NCBI RefSeq assembly: GCF_014653695.1
Contig: NZ_BNAR01000002.1
Coordinates: 186,001 to 250,000, forward strand
Direction: 5' to 3'
DNA: 64,000 bases
Origin: Lentzea cavernae
Lineage (GTDB): Bacteria; Actinomycetota; Actinomycetes; Mycobacteriales; Pseudonocardiaceae
A program made the position numbers and the translations under genes. The notes beneath the pieces are model-generated. The model worked only from the letters and a program-made list of their open reading frames with translations. It had not been told where the DNA came from and made no database searches. Shown one piece after another: positions 8,967 through 18,354 of the stretch. Numbering within the stretch: position 1 is the stretch's first letter; each line of letters begins with the position of its first letter.

Positions 8967-10100
8967 TCAGGCCGTGTGCAGCCGCAGGCCGTACACGTTC
9001 AAGATCTCGTTGATCGGCTGGAACCACGTGCGACCGCCGCTGGAGCAGTTGCCGTAGCCGCCGGACGTGACGCCCTGGGCCTGGTCACCGGTGATGAACG
9101 AACCACCGGAGTCGCCGCCCTCGGCGCACACCGAGGTGCCGACCATCTGGTAGACCGCGCCCTGTGCGTAGTTCACGGTCTCGTTGCGGCCCTGGATCAC
9201 GCCGCAGTGCCAGCGCGTCGTCGAACCGGAGCGGCACACGGAGGTGCCGACCGGCGCCTCCCACGAGCCGCGCACGAGCGAGTCGGCCACGGTGCCCCAG
9301 CCGAGCACGACGGGCACGGTCCACCAGCCGCCGCCGGTGCGCACCCACGCGTAGTCGTTGCCGGGGAACGAGGAACCGGCGAAGTTGCCCTGGAACGAGC
9401 GGTCCCAGCCGTAGACGGCCTGGCCGTTGCCGCCGCAGTGGCCCGCCGTGACGTAGCCGCCGTGCACCGAGAAGCCGATGGAGCAGCGGACGTTGCCGGT
9501 GTAGTACGGGTCGCCGCCGACCGTGCCCGCCGCGAACGTCTGCGGCTGCTGCACGCCTTCGGTGCGCACGGTGATGGCACCGAACTGACGTGCCTTGTCC
9601 AGGAACGAGGCCACCTCGGCGGTCTGCTTGCCCGCCTCCACGTTCACCACGACGGTTCCGGTGCGCGCGTCGGGGGCCCAGCTCGCGACCGCGGACGGCA
9701 CGGAGCCGGTCGCGGACAGGGCGTCGAGGCGGTTCTTGTGGGCCGCCATGGAGTTCGCCGAACGCCCGACGACGACGGCCTCGGCGCCGGTGGCCTCGAC
9801 CTTGCGGGCGGCGGCCTTGTCGGTCACGGCCACGACCAGGCTGTTCCTCGCCTCGTCGAACCAGCTGCCGGCGAGTGCGGCACCGGCCTCGCCTTCGGCG
9901 CGCGGCGCGATCTCCGACGCGCGCTGTTCCTTCTCCAGACGCAGGCGCGCCTGCGTCTCGGTCAGCCCGAACGCCGAGCTCATCGCGGTGAGCAGGCCGG
10001 GTGACATCTCCTTCTCCGACGCCTGGGCCGGAGCGGTGAAGGTGGTCCCGACCAGCACGAGGGCCAGCGCGGGCACGATTCTGGGCATGGTGAAGCGCAT
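8967..10100 (-). CDS. Secreted S1 serine protease with pro-region (streptogrisin / alpha-lytic type)
   Basis: 377 residues from the ATG at 10100, chosen because AAGGAG sits six bases upstream in the mRNA. There is a signal peptide (1-28), an alpha-lytic-type pro-domain (about 30-185) that acts as folding chaperone and inhibitor, and a mature chymotrypsin-fold domain (about 190-377). The triad is H221 in TAGHCGG, D249 in GNDYAWV and S331 in GGDSGGS. Six cysteines in the mature part can form the usual three disulfides. The enzyme is exported, self-processed and degrades proteins outside the cell. Confidence 0.92.
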   Translation of the reverse strand: MRFTMPRIVPALALVLVGTTFTAPAQASEKEMSPGLLTAMSSAFGLTETQARLRLEKEQRASEIAPRAEGEAGAALAGSWFDEARNSLVVAVTDKAAARKVEATGAEAVVVGRSANSMAAHKNRLDALSATGSVPSAVASWAPDARTGTVVVNVEAGKQTAEVASFLDKARQFGAITVRTEGVQQPQTFAAGTVGGDPYYTGNVRCSIGFSVHGGYVTAGHCGGNGQAVYGWDRSFQGNFAGSSFPGNDYAWVRTGGGWWTVPVVLGWGTVADSLVRGSWEAPVGTSVCRSGSTTRWHCGVIQGRNETVNYAQGAVYQMVGTSVCAEGGDSGGSFITGDQAQGVTSGGYGNCSSGGRTWFQPINEILNVYGLRLHTA

Positions 10101-10157
10101 GCTCTTCTCCTTGTCCGTGCAGGGATCGCTTCCGCCCCGTTGCGGAAACGACGAACA

Positions 10158-10171
10158 TGAGAGCGCTCTCA
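10158..10171 (-). promoter_or_regulatory. Perfect 14-bp LacI-type palindrome upstream of the protease
   Basis: TGAGAGCGCTCTCA reads the same on both strands and has the central CG step of LacI-family operators. It differs from the CebR box at 27655 by two symmetrical changes. It lies 58 bases before the protease start, where it could overlap the promoter. Which regulator binds is unknown; no LacI gene is adjacent. Confidence 0.55.
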
Positions 10172-10256
10172 CCGTGCAGCAGCAGAACAGCAGTGGTCAA
10201 CACCTGTTACCGGAACTGTCCTGCCCGACAAATGCCCGAACGGGCCGAACCGGGCA

Positions 10257-11357
10257 TCACTGCATCACGACGACCTGCCGGACCGCCTCCCCGGAGGCGA
10301 GCTTCGCGAACCCGTCGTTGATCTCGTCGAGCCGCAGCCGCCCGGACAGCAGGCCCTCGACCGGCAGCCGTCCCGCGCGGTAGAGGTCGACGAACCGCGG
10401 CACGTCCCGGCGTGGCACGCACGAGCCCAGGTAGCTGCCCTTGAGCGTGCGTTCCTCGGCGACCAGGTTCAGCGCGGGCAGGCTGACGGTCCGGTCGGGG
10501 TGCGGCAGGCCGACGGTGACGGTCGTGCCGCCGACAGCCGTTGCGGCGTAAGCCTGTTCGAGCACCGCCGCGACCCCGGTGGTGTCGATGACCTTGTCCG
10601 CACCGCCGCCCGTCAGGTCCCGGACCTGCGCCACGACGTCCGGGCCGCCCGCGGCCTCGTGCGTCGCGCCGAGGGTGAGGGCCAGCCGGCGCTTGTGCTC
10701 GACCACGTCGACCGCGACGACCTGGGTGGCGCCCGCCGTCACGGCCGCGAGCACCGCGGCCAGTCCGACACCGCCGAGCCCGAAGACCGCGACCTTCTCA
10801 CCGGGCACGACCTGGGCGCTGTAGAACGCCGCTCCCGCACCGGTCAGCACCGCGCAACCGAACAGCGCGGCGATGTCGAGCGGCAGGTCCGGCGGGACGA
10901 GGGTGGCCGACCTGTCGGAGATCACCGTGTACTCGGCGAACCCGGACACGCCCAGGTGGTGGTGCGGCCGCGTGCCGTCCGGGAGCGTCCACCGGCGTTC
11001 GCCGCCGAGCAGCGTGCCGTCCCGATTCGCCGCGGCTCCCGGTTCGCACAACGCCTGCCGGCCCGACGCGCACCGGCGGCACGCGCCGCACGCGGGCACG
11101 AACGACAGCACGACGTGGTCACCGGCCTTGAACTCGGCGTTCGGGCCGGCCTCGACCACCTCGCCCGCCGCCTCGTGGCCGAGCACCATGGGCAACGGCC
11201 GGATGCGCGAGCCGTTGATCACGGACAGGTCGGAGTGGCACAGGCCGGTGGCGTGCACGCGCACCAGCACCTCGCCGGGACCGGGCGGGTCGAGCTCCAG
11301 GTCGACGACCTCCAGGGGCGCACCGACCCCGGTCAGCACCGCGCCTCGCGTCTTCAC
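10257..11357 (-). CDS. Zinc-dependent alcohol dehydrogenase (MDR superfamily)
   Basis: 366 residues from the GTG at 11357, which overlaps the thioesterase stop as GTGA. Catalytic zinc ligands are C40-like in ATGLCHSD, H in LGHEAAGEV and a distal cysteine. The structural-zinc loop CGACRRCASGRQALC has four cysteines. The NAD-binding glycine motif is FGLGGVGLAA, followed by the acidic VVAVDVV strand that favours NAD over NADP. It resembles the class III/S-mycothiol-type branch and oxidises alcohols or thiol-bound hydroxymethyl groups. It is the last gene of a three-gene operon with a LuxR ATPase and a thioesterase. Confidence 0.85.
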   Translation of the reverse strand: MKTRGAVLTGVGAPLEVVDLELDPPGPGEVLVRVHATGLCHSDLSVINGSRIRPLPMVLGHEAAGEVVEAGPNAEFKAGDHVVLSFVPACGACRRCASGRQALCEPGAAANRDGTLLGGERRWTLPDGTRPHHHLGVSGFAEYTVISDRSATLVPPDLPLDIAALFGCAVLTGAGAAFYSAQVVPGEKVAVFGLGGVGLAAVLAAVTAGATQVVAVDVVEHKRRLALTLGATHEAAGGPDVVAQVRDLTGGGADKVIDTTGVAAVLEQAYAATAVGGTTVTVGLPHPDRTVSLPALNLVAEERTLKGSYLGSCVPRRDVPRFVDLYRAGRLPVEGLLSGRLRLDEINDGFAKLASGEAVRQVVVMQ

Positions 11358-11794
11358 GCCACCACCAGGCCTTCCATCGCCGTGCGCAGACCCGCGGGGA
11401 TCTCCACCGGTTTGCGGGTCGTGCGGTCCACGAACACGTGCACGAAGTGGCCCTCCGCCACGACGTCCTCGCGTCCCTCGAAGAAGAACCCGACCTCGTA
11501 GCGCACGCTCGACCGGCCGAGGTGCCCGACGCGCAGCCCCGCGTCCACCGCCTCCGGGAACGAGATGGAGGCGCGGTAGTTGCAGTGCGACTCCACGCAC
11601 AGCCCGATCTCCTGCCCTGCCTGGATGTCCAGCCCGGCGTCGATCAGCCACGTGTTGATCACGGTGTCCATGAACGCGTAATGGACGACGTTGTTCACGT
11701 GCCCGTAGACGTCGTTGTCCGCCCACCGGGTCGGAATCCGCTGCCAGTGCCGGTAGTTCTCGCGCAAAGACCCATCCCTGCCTCGATCGGACAT
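11354..11794 (-). CDS. Hot-dog acyl-CoA thioesterase (4HBT family)
   Basis: 146 residues. The 4-hydroxybenzoyl-CoA thioesterase signature RWADNDVYGHVNNVVHYAFMD occupies residues 23-43; the Asp in WADND is the usual catalytic residue and HVNN binds the thioester region. The domain is complete and stands alone. It hydrolyses an acyl-CoA of unknown chain type. It starts two bases after the stop of the upstream LuxR regulator and overlaps the downstream dehydrogenase, so all three are on one transcript. Confidence 0.85.
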   Translation of the reverse strand: MSDRGRDGSLRENYRHWQRIPTRWADNDVYGHVNNVVHYAFMDTVINTWLIDAGLDIQAGQEIGLCVESHCNYRASISFPEAVDAGLRVGHLGRSSVRYEVGFFFEGREDVVAEGHFVHVFVDRTTRKPVEIPAGLRTAMEGLVVA

Positions 11795-11796
11795 CG

Positions 11797-14166
11797 TCAG
11801 TCGAGTCTCCTGGTGAGCTCGACCCTCGACCGCACGCCGAGCCGCGCGAAGATGTTGCGCAGGTGGTGCTCGACGGTGCGGTGGCTCAGGAACAACCGCG
11901 CGGCGACCTCGCGGTTCGTGGCGCCCTCCGCGACCAGCCGCGCGATCTGCGCCTGCTGCGGCGTCAGACCGGGGTGGTCCTTCGGTTCGCTGGTGGAGTC
12001 ACCGGCCGCGCGCAGCTCGGCGCGGGCCCGGTCGACCCAGTGATCTGCCTGGTAGGACTGGAAGATCCGCACGGCGTCCCGCAGGTGTTCCCGCGCCGCC
12101 TTGGGTTTGCGGCCGCGCCGGAGCCGGTTGCCGTACAGGAGCTCGGTCTTCGCGAGCTCGAGGGCGGTGCCGCTGGCCCGGTGCAGCCGGATCGCCTCCT
12201 CGAAGTGCTCGTCGGCCGTGCCGCTCTCGAGCAGGCCGTGACAGCGGTGCGACAGGGCGAGCCGCGCGGTGCTGCCCGTCGTACCGGCCCACTTCTCGAA
12301 CGGTTCCAGCGCCCGGTCCCCCGTGGACGGCCGGCCGCACGCGACGGCGGCCTCCACGACGTGCGGCGCGGCCATCACCTTGATGCCCGCGTGCCCGGGG
12401 TTGAGCCGGAGCCGGTCCAGCGCGTCGGCGGGCCGGTCGCGCGCCAGGTCGACGCACGCGAACGCCCAGGCGCCGAACGTGCCCGGACGCGTGAGCCCGC
12501 GCCGGGTGATGTGCTCGGTGGCGGCGTCGATGCGGTCCAGCGCGGTCTCCGCGTCACCGCGCAGCGCCGCCAGCAGCGCGAGGATGGTCAGGTGGTCGAC
12601 GACGGCGTTGTGCTGGCCGATCGCCGTCGCCGCGTGCACGCCCTCGGTCGCCGCCGTGAGCGCCGCCGCGTGCTGGTCCAGCAACAACGCCGACAGCGCC
12701 CGGTACACCAGCGCCCACGGCACGAGGGCGGTGAACCCGCTCTCCCGCGCCGCCGTCACCGCGCTGGTCGCCATCTCGAACGACCGGGTGGCGTCCCCGA
12801 GCACGTAGGCGGCCTGGCTCGCCCAGATCCGCGCCTGCGGTCCCGGCACCTGGCCGGCGAGGTCGACCACGGTGCGCAGCGCGGGCAACGCCTCGTCGTG
12901 CCTGCCGTCGAACGTCGCGAGCATCCCGGTGAGGTGGTCGAGCGTGAGCCGGGTGGCGGGCGGTTCGTCGTGGGTGCGGATCTCCCTCGCGAACTCGGCG
13001 ACCGCCGTGAAGCGGCGGTGGTCCCCGGCGATGCTCGCCGCCTCGCCCGCGAACCCCAGTGCCGCCACCGCGAGCGCGCGACGGGTGCCGACCAGGCCTT
13101 TCGCGGCGCGGATCAGGCGGTCCGCGGCCACGTCCGGGAGGCTCTCCCCGAGGTCGATGCCGCCGACGACGAGGTCCATCAACGCCCTGAGCTCAGGGGT
13201 CGCGGTCATCTTCGTGGCCGTGCGCAGGACGGCCCGCGACCGGTGCGGCGCGCCGTGCGCCCAGTGGTCGGCGGCGGCCTTGAGCAGGTGGTGCGCCTTC
13301 TGCTCGGGGTCGGTCGTGAGGCTGGCCGCGCGGTCGTGGTCGCGGGCGGCCGTCGCGAAGTCACCGCACAGGCGTGCGTGCTCCGCGTGGGCAGTCAGAA
13401 CGTCCGCGAGCCCGGCGTCCCTGGTCAGGACCGCCTGGTGCCACGTGCGCCGGGCGCCCGGCGGCAGGGTCTCCGCGAGCTCGGCGTGCGCCAGGCGCCT
13501 CTGCGGGAGCGGCACGTCGGCCTGCAGGGCGGACCGGACCAGCCTGCGCGTGTCGAACAACGGCCCCGCCTCGACCACGGCGTCGAGGTCGAGCGTCTCG
13601 GCGTCGACCTCCTCGTCGACCGCGGCCAGCGCCACGACGTGCCGCGCCTCGGGCGACAGCGAACCGAACCTCGCCCGCCACCGCTGCCGCAGCGAGCTGT
13701 TCTCCGGCAGCACCTCCGGCGCCGGCGCGATGCCGCCGAGCTGCGCGGAGGTGAGCGAGCCCGCGAGCTCGACCAGCGCCAGCGGGTTCCCGCAGGCGAG
13801 GTCGGCCAGGTCCGCGGCGAGGGTGGCGGGCAGGCCGGGCACCAGGTCGTGCAACACCCGGACGCTCGTCGCCGCGTCCAACGGGTCGAGGGTGACGCAC
13901 GGCAGTCCGCGCGGCTCGCCCTCGGTGGCGATGAGCAGCGCTGCCCTCGTGCTGATGACGTCCTGCGCGAGCCCTATGAGGTCGTCGTCGATCTCGGGCA
14001 CGTCCACGCACAACAACGCGTCGTAGGCGTGCTCGACGGCGTTGAGCAGCGAAGTCTTGCCCGAGCCGGCCTCTCCGCACAGCACGAGCACCCCGCCGCG
14101 CCCAACGCGCGCACGGTCCACCAACGCGTCGACGGCGACGCGTTGCCGCTCTCGGCCACGCAGCAT
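11797..14166 (-). CDS. LuxR-family ATPase regulator (LAL type)
   Basis: 789 residues from the ATG at 14166 (an upstream in-frame ATG at 14244 adds 26 residues that look unlike the family). A Walker A motif GEAGSGKTSLL starts at residue 31 and a Walker-B-like strand LLCVDVPEIDDD follows. A long helical TPR-like region fills about 300-700. The C-terminal LuxR helix-turn-helix is LTPQQAQIARLVAEGATNREVAARLF...HRTVEHHLRNIFARLGV. Such large ATP-dependent activators switch on pathways after ligand binding. It leads the operon with the thioesterase and dehydrogenase, which are its likely targets. Confidence 0.85.
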   Translation of the reverse strand: MLRGRERQRVAVDALVDRARVGRGGVLVLCGEAGSGKTSLLNAVEHAYDALLCVDVPEIDDDLIGLAQDVISTRAALLIATEGEPRGLPCVTLDPLDAATSVRVLHDLVPGLPATLAADLADLACGNPLALVELAGSLTSAQLGGIAPAPEVLPENSSLRQRWRARFGSLSPEARHVVALAAVDEEVDAETLDLDAVVEAGPLFDTRRLVRSALQADVPLPQRRLAHAELAETLPPGARRTWHQAVLTRDAGLADVLTAHAEHARLCGDFATAARDHDRAASLTTDPEQKAHHLLKAAADHWAHGAPHRSRAVLRTATKMTATPELRALMDLVVGGIDLGESLPDVAADRLIRAAKGLVGTRRALAVAALGFAGEAASIAGDHRRFTAVAEFAREIRTHDEPPATRLTLDHLTGMLATFDGRHDEALPALRTVVDLAGQVPGPQARIWASQAAYVLGDATRSFEMATSAVTAARESGFTALVPWALVYRALSALLLDQHAAALTAATEGVHAATAIGQHNAVVDHLTILALLAALRGDAETALDRIDAATEHITRRGLTRPGTFGAWAFACVDLARDRPADALDRLRLNPGHAGIKVMAAPHVVEAAVACGRPSTGDRALEPFEKWAGTTGSTARLALSHRCHGLLESGTADEHFEEAIRLHRASGTALELAKTELLYGNRLRRGRKPKAAREHLRDAVRIFQSYQADHWVDRARAELRAAGDSTSEPKDHPGLTPQQAQIARLVAEGATNREVAARLFLSHRTVEHHLRNIFARLGVRSRVELTRRLD

Positions 14167-14353
14167 CGGCCCAGTCTTACGGCGGTAACCGCTCCACCGG
14201 AAGAGGTAAAGCCCAAATTCACCTACCACCGTTAGTTTTTCCATCGAAGTTGTTCACCGACACCGGTGGTTGCACCGATGCGGACCGCACGACCGTGGTT
14301 GCAGGGTCGAGGACGTTCCCCCGTTCCCCCTGCCGAATGAGGTGTACAACGCC

Positions 14354-15205
14354 GTGCAACTCCGCACTCTGCTCCCCGTAGCGCTGTCCATGGTTCTCCT
14401 GGGCGGCACCGTCGCCCAGGCCGCCGCCAACCCCTACGAGCGCGGCCCCGCCCCCTCCAACTCGAGCATCGAGGCCCTGCGCGGCTCGTTCGCCGTGTCC
14501 GAGACCTCGGTGTCGTCGCTCGTCGGCGGCTTCGGCGGCGGCACGATCTACTACCCGACGAGCACCTCCGCCGGCACGTTCGGCGCGGTGGTCATCTCCC
14601 CCGGCTACACCGGCACGCAGTCCAGCATCTCGTGGCTCGGCCCCCGCCTCGCCTCGCAGGGCTTCGTGATCTTCACCATCGACACGAACACGATCTACGA
14701 CCAGCCCGACAGCCGCGCCTCCCAGCTCCTCGCGGCGCTCGACTACCTCACCGGCCAGAGCAGCGTGCGGTCGCGGATCGACTCGTCGCGCCTCGGCGTG
14801 ATGGGCCACTCGATGGGCGGCGGCGGCACCCTCCGCGCCGCCAGCCAGCGCCCGGCCCTGCAGGCGGCGATCCCGCTCACCGGCTGGCACACCACCAAGA
14901 ACTGGTCGTCCGTCCGCGTCCCGACCCTGGTCGTCGGCGCCGAGAGCGACTCCATCGCCCCGGTCTCCTCGCACTCGGAGCCGTTCTACAACTCACTGCC
15001 GTCCACTTTGGACAAGGCGTACCTCGAGCTCAACAACGCCTCGCACTTCGCCCCGAACTCGAGCAACACGACGATCGCGAAGTACAGCATCTCGTGGCTC
15101 AAGCGGTTCATCGACAACGACACCCGCTACGAGCAGTTCCTCTGCCCGGCGCCGGGGCGCAGCACGCTAATCGAGGAGTACCGGGACACGTGCCCGCACT
15201 CCTGA
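14354..15205 (+). CDS. Secreted cutinase / polyester hydrolase, PET-hydrolase-like
   Basis: 283 residues from the GTG at 14354 (TGAGG 11 bases upstream). A signal peptide ends near AQA-AA (residue 24). The sequence follows Thermobifida-type cutinases closely: [16 protein letters not shown] with oxyanion Y85, [13 protein letters not shown] with nucleophile S153 and M154, W178, GAESDSIAP with D199, SHFAPN with H231, and a C-terminal disulfide C264-C280. These are the residues that define the polyester and PET hydrolase subsite in type I enzymes. The natural substrate is probably plant cutin or waxy esters. Poly(ethylene terephthalate) activity is plausible but untested. Confidence 0.88.
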   Translation: MQLRTLLPVALSMVLLGGTVAQAAANPYERGPAPSNSSIEALRGSFAVSETSVSSLVGGFGGGTIYYPTSTSAGTFGAVVISPGYTGTQSSISWLGPRLASQGFVIFTIDTNTIYDQPDSRASQLLAALDYLTGQSSVRSRIDSSRLGVMGHSMGGGGTLRAASQRPALQAAIPLTGWHTTKNWSSVRVPTLVVGAESDSIAPVSSHSEPFYNSLPSTLDKAYLELNNASHFAPNSSNTTIAKYSISWLKRFIDNDTRYEQFLCPAPGRSTLIEEYRDTCPHS

Positions 15206-15216
15206 TCCGTTGAGCA

Positions 15217-15257
15217 CGGGTCGCGGCGCCAACCCGAGCGCGGGGCGCCGCGACCCG
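15217..15257. terminator. Bidirectional hairpin between cutinase and GAF regulator
   Basis: A perfect 14-bp inverted repeat (15217-15230 with 15244-15257, arm CGGGTCGCGGCGCC) around a 13-base loop, placed between two convergent genes. No T tract. Confidence 0.7.
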
Positions 15258-15264
15258 ATCCAGC

Positions 15265-16479
15265 TCAGTCGAGGACGGTCATCCGCACGTCGCCCGACAA
15301 CCGATAGGGCCGCGTCTCCACCAACGCCCCGAGCAACCGCCGCAACCGCGACACCTCCGCCCGCACCGTCACCACGTGCTCGGCGTCCCCGTACAGCGCG
15401 GTGCTCAACGCCTCCGCGGACAACCCCGCCCGACCGGCCCGGTGCAGCAGCACCAGGATCTCCGCGTGCCGCCGGGTGACCGTGCGGCGCCAGTCCGCGT
15501 CACCACCGGAGAGCCGCACCTGCGGGGTCCGGGTGAGGTCCAGTTCCAGCGCCACCGTCCGGTCCACGGAGGACGGGCGGATCAGCCAGCCGCCGGCGAG
15601 ACGTTCCGGGGTGCAGGCTCCGAGGCCGGGCACCGCGAGGGGAAGCCCTGCCACCGGGGCCGCGATGCGCGAGCCCACCGCCACGCCGTGGGACGCGGCC
15701 ACCCAGCCGTGGTCGTCCACGATCAACGAAGGTCCCGTCAGCAGACGGGCGGACCGCAGCCGTTCGAGGCGTTCCTGGTGGTAGCGCCACAGGCGGGACT
15801 CGGCCAGCAGGCGGCCCGTCTCGACCAGCGCGCCGATCGCCGGGTGCAGGGTCAGGGCGGGCCCGCTCACGTCGATGACGCCCAGCAGCGAGCCGGTGCG
15901 CGGGTCGTGGACCGGGGTCGCGGTGCAGTACCAGGGGTGCTGGCCCTGCTCGAAGTGCTCGCCCGCGAGCAGTTCCACGGGTGCGGCCTCGGCCAGGGCG
16001 GTGCCGATGGCGTTGGTGCCGACGCGGCGCTCGGTCCAGTCGGCGCCCTCGAAGAACCCCAGGGCGTCGGCCCGGCGGCGGACCAGAGGGGTGCCGGAGC
16101 GCCAGAGGATGACGCCCTCGTGGTCGGTCACCACCAGCAGGAGCTGGGACGCGTCGGCGAGCGAGCCCACGACGGCGCGCAGGTCCGGGACCACGGAGCG
16201 CAGCGGTGAGGCTTCCTGGCGGCGGCCCAGTTCGGCGGGGCCCAGCCAGTCGCGGGTGTTGACGTCGTCGGCGCGCAGGCCGAGGTCGAGGACGCGGTTC
16301 CAGGAGCGGGAGACGAGGGCTCGCGGGCGCAGGGCGGAGCGGCTGCCGGCGATGACCGCGTCGTGCATGCGCACGAGTTCGCGGGCATACGTGGGCAGGT
16401 GCTGACCGGGCGGCACTGCCCTGGGCACGCTCACCGGTCGAGCATGACCCAGGCGTGCAATCCGGTGCAACGGTTTCAC
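15265..16479 (-). CDS. GAF-domain transcriptional regulator
   Basis: 404 residues. The N-terminal half (about 30-230) contains a GAF sensory domain of the type found in AcoR/DhaR-like activators: LLVVTDHEGVILWRSG, FFEGADWTERRVGTNAIGTALAE and HPWYCTATPVHDP. There is no sigma-54 AAA domain. The C-terminal about 75 residues (RRHAEILVLLHRAGRAGLSAEALSTALYG...VRAEVSRLRRLLG) form a winged helix-turn-helix. Regulators of this class often stand divergent from an oxidoreductase they control; here the partner is the FMO gene starting at 16532. The exact start is uncertain. Confidence 0.75.
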   Translation of the reverse strand: MKPLHRIARLGHARPVSVPRAVPPGQHLPTYARELVRMHDAVIAGSRSALRPRALVSRSWNRVLDLGLRADDVNTRDWLGPAELGRRQEASPLRSVVPDLRAVVGSLADASQLLLVVTDHEGVILWRSGTPLVRRRADALGFFEGADWTERRVGTNAIGTALAEAAPVELLAGEHFEQGQHPWYCTATPVHDPRTGSLLGVIDVSGPALTLHPAIGALVETGRLLAESRLWRYHQERLERLRSARLLTGPSLIVDDHGWVAASHGVAVGSRIAAPVAGLPLAVPGLGACTPERLAGGWLIRPSSVDRTVALELDLTRTPQVRLSGGDADWRRTVTRRHAEILVLLHRAGRAGLSAEALSTALYGDAEHVVTVRAEVSRLRRLLGALVETRPYRLSGDVRMTVLD

Positions 16480-16531
16480 CGGAGCGCGGGAAGGAGGTCA
16501 ATCGAGGCACGACGAACTGCGAGGAGCCGCG

Positions 16532-18328
16532 ATGACACAGACCATGGATCGCACGGCACAGGCTCGGGTGGACGACTGGCTCGCCGGGTTCGAGGCCGCG
16601 CTCAGGGCACGCGACGCCGACGCGGCCGCCGGGATGTTCGCCACCGACAGCTACTGGCGCGATCTCGTCGCCTTCACCTGGAACATCAAGACCGTCGAGG
16701 GACGTGAGGGCGTCGCGGACCTGCTCAGCGCGTGCCTCGACGGCACGGGTCCGGAGCACTTCCGCACCACCGAAGCGCCGACCGAGGCCGACGGGGTCGT
16801 GGAGGCGTGGCTCGAGTTCGAGACGGCGGCCGGGCGGTGCCGCGGGCACCTGCGGCTCAACGACGAGGGCGCGTGGACGTTGCTCACGAGCCTGCACGAG
16901 CTCAAGGGGTTCGAGGAGCGCAAGAAGGAGACGCGGCCCAAGGGCGTGCGGCACGGCGTGATCGAGGACCGGCGGTCGTGGGCCGAGGAACGCGACCGCG
17001 AGCAGGCCGAGCTCGGGTACGCGGAGCAGCCGTACGTCGTGGTCATCGGAGGCGGTCAGGGCGGCATCGCGCTCGGCGCACGGCTGCGGCAGCTCGGTGT
17101 GCCCGCGCTCGTGCTCGAGCGCAACGACCGGCCCGGCGACTCGTGGCGCAAGCGGTACAAGAGCCTCTGCCTGCACGACCCGGTCTGGTACGACCACCTG
17201 CCCTACCTGCCGTTCCCGGACAACTGGCCGGTGTTCGCACCCAAGGACAAGATCGCGGACTGGCTCGAGATGTACACGCGCGTGATGGAGGTGCCGTACT
17301 GGACCCGTTCGGAGGTCAGGGAAGCGACGTACGACGGTGAACAGTGGACGGTCACGGTCGACCGCGACGGCCAGACCGTGACGCTGCACCCGAAGCAGCT
17401 CGTGTTCGCCACGGGCATGTCCGGCAAGGCGAACGTGCCGCAGTTCCCCGGCGCGGACGAGTTCGAGGGCGACCAGCACCACTCCTCGCGGCACCCAGGC
17501 CCCGAGGCCTACGCCGGACGCAGGGCCGTCGTCATCGGCTCCAACAACTCCGCTCACGACATCTGCGCGGCACTGTGGGAACACGGCGCCGACGTGACGA
17601 TGGTCCAGCGCTCGTCGACCCACATCGTGCGCTCGGACTCGTTGATGGACATAGCCCTGGGCGACCTGTACTCGGAACGGGCCGTCGCCGCCGGCATCAC
17701 CACCGACAAGGCCGACACGATCTTCGCCTCGCTGCCCTACCGGATCCTGCCGCGGTTCCAGATCCCGGTGTACCAGCGGATCAAGGAACGCGACGCGGAT
17801 TTCTACGCGCGTCTGGAGAAGGCGGGCTTCGCCCTCGACTGGGGCGACGACGAGTCCGGGCTGTTCCTGAAGTACCTGCGCCGCGGCTCCGGTTACTACA
17901 TCGACGTGGGCGCTTCGGAACTGGTGGCGGACGGCAAGATCAAGCTGGTCCGCGGCCAGGTCGACCACCTCACCAAGAACGCCGTCGTGCTCTCCGACGG
18001 CACCGAGCTGGAGGCCGACCTCGTCGTCCACGCCACCGGCTACGGCTCGATGAACGGCTGGGTCGCGGACCTCGCCGGGCAGGAGATGGCCGACCGGGTC
18101 GGCAAGTGCTGGGGCCTCGGGTCCGGCACGACCAAGGACCCCGGGCCGTGGGAGGGCGAGCAGCGCAACATGTGGAAGCCGACCCGGCAGCCGGGGTTGT
18201 GGTTCCACGGCGGCAACCTGCACCAGTCGCGCTACTACTCGCTCTTTCTGGCGCTGCAGCTGAAAGCGCGGTTCGAGGGCCTCGCTACGCCGGTCTACGG
18301 CATGCAGGAGGTGCACCACCTCAGGTGA
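16532..18328 (+). CDS. NTF2-like domain fused to flavin-containing monooxygenase
   Basis: 598 residues with GAGGAG before the ATG. Residues about 10-130 form a SnoaL/NTF2-like alpha+beta barrel (DWLAGFEAALRARDADAAAGMFATDSYWRDLVAFTW). Residues about 165-598 are a group B monooxygenase: FAD motif GGGQGG (173-178), a FEGDQHHSSRHPG fingerprint near 311 and a second dinucleotide motif GSNNSAHD (336-343) for NADPH. The reaction should be N-, S- or Baeyer-Villiger oxygenation of an organic substrate. The N-terminal barrel may bind substrate or aid dimer formation. It is likely controlled by the divergent GAF regulator. Confidence 0.85.
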   Translation: MTQTMDRTAQARVDDWLAGFEAALRARDADAAAGMFATDSYWRDLVAFTWNIKTVEGREGVADLLSACLDGTGPEHFRTTEAPTEADGVVEAWLEFETAAGRCRGHLRLNDEGAWTLLTSLHELKGFEERKKETRPKGVRHGVIEDRRSWAEERDREQAELGYAEQPYVVVIGGGQGGIALGARLRQLGVPALVLERNDRPGDSWRKRYKSLCLHDPVWYDHLPYLPFPDNWPVFAPKDKIADWLEMYTRVMEVPYWTRSEVREATYDGEQWTVTVDRDGQTVTLHPKQLVFATGMSGKANVPQFPGADEFEGDQHHSSRHPGPEAYAGRRAVVIGSNNSAHDICAALWEHGADVTMVQRSSTHIVRSDSLMDIALGDLYSERAVAAGITTDKADTIFASLPYRILPRFQIPVYQRIKERDADFYARLEKAGFALDWGDDESGLFLKYLRRGSGYYIDVGASELVADGKIKLVRGQVDHLTKNAVVLSDGTELEADLVVHATGYGSMNGWVADLAGQEMADRVGKCWGLGSGTTKDPGPWEGEQRNMWKPTRQPGLWFHGGNLHQSRYYSLFLALQLKARFEGLATPVYGMQEVHHLR

Positions 18329-18354
18329 CGACTTCTCGACGGCCGGACAGGCAC

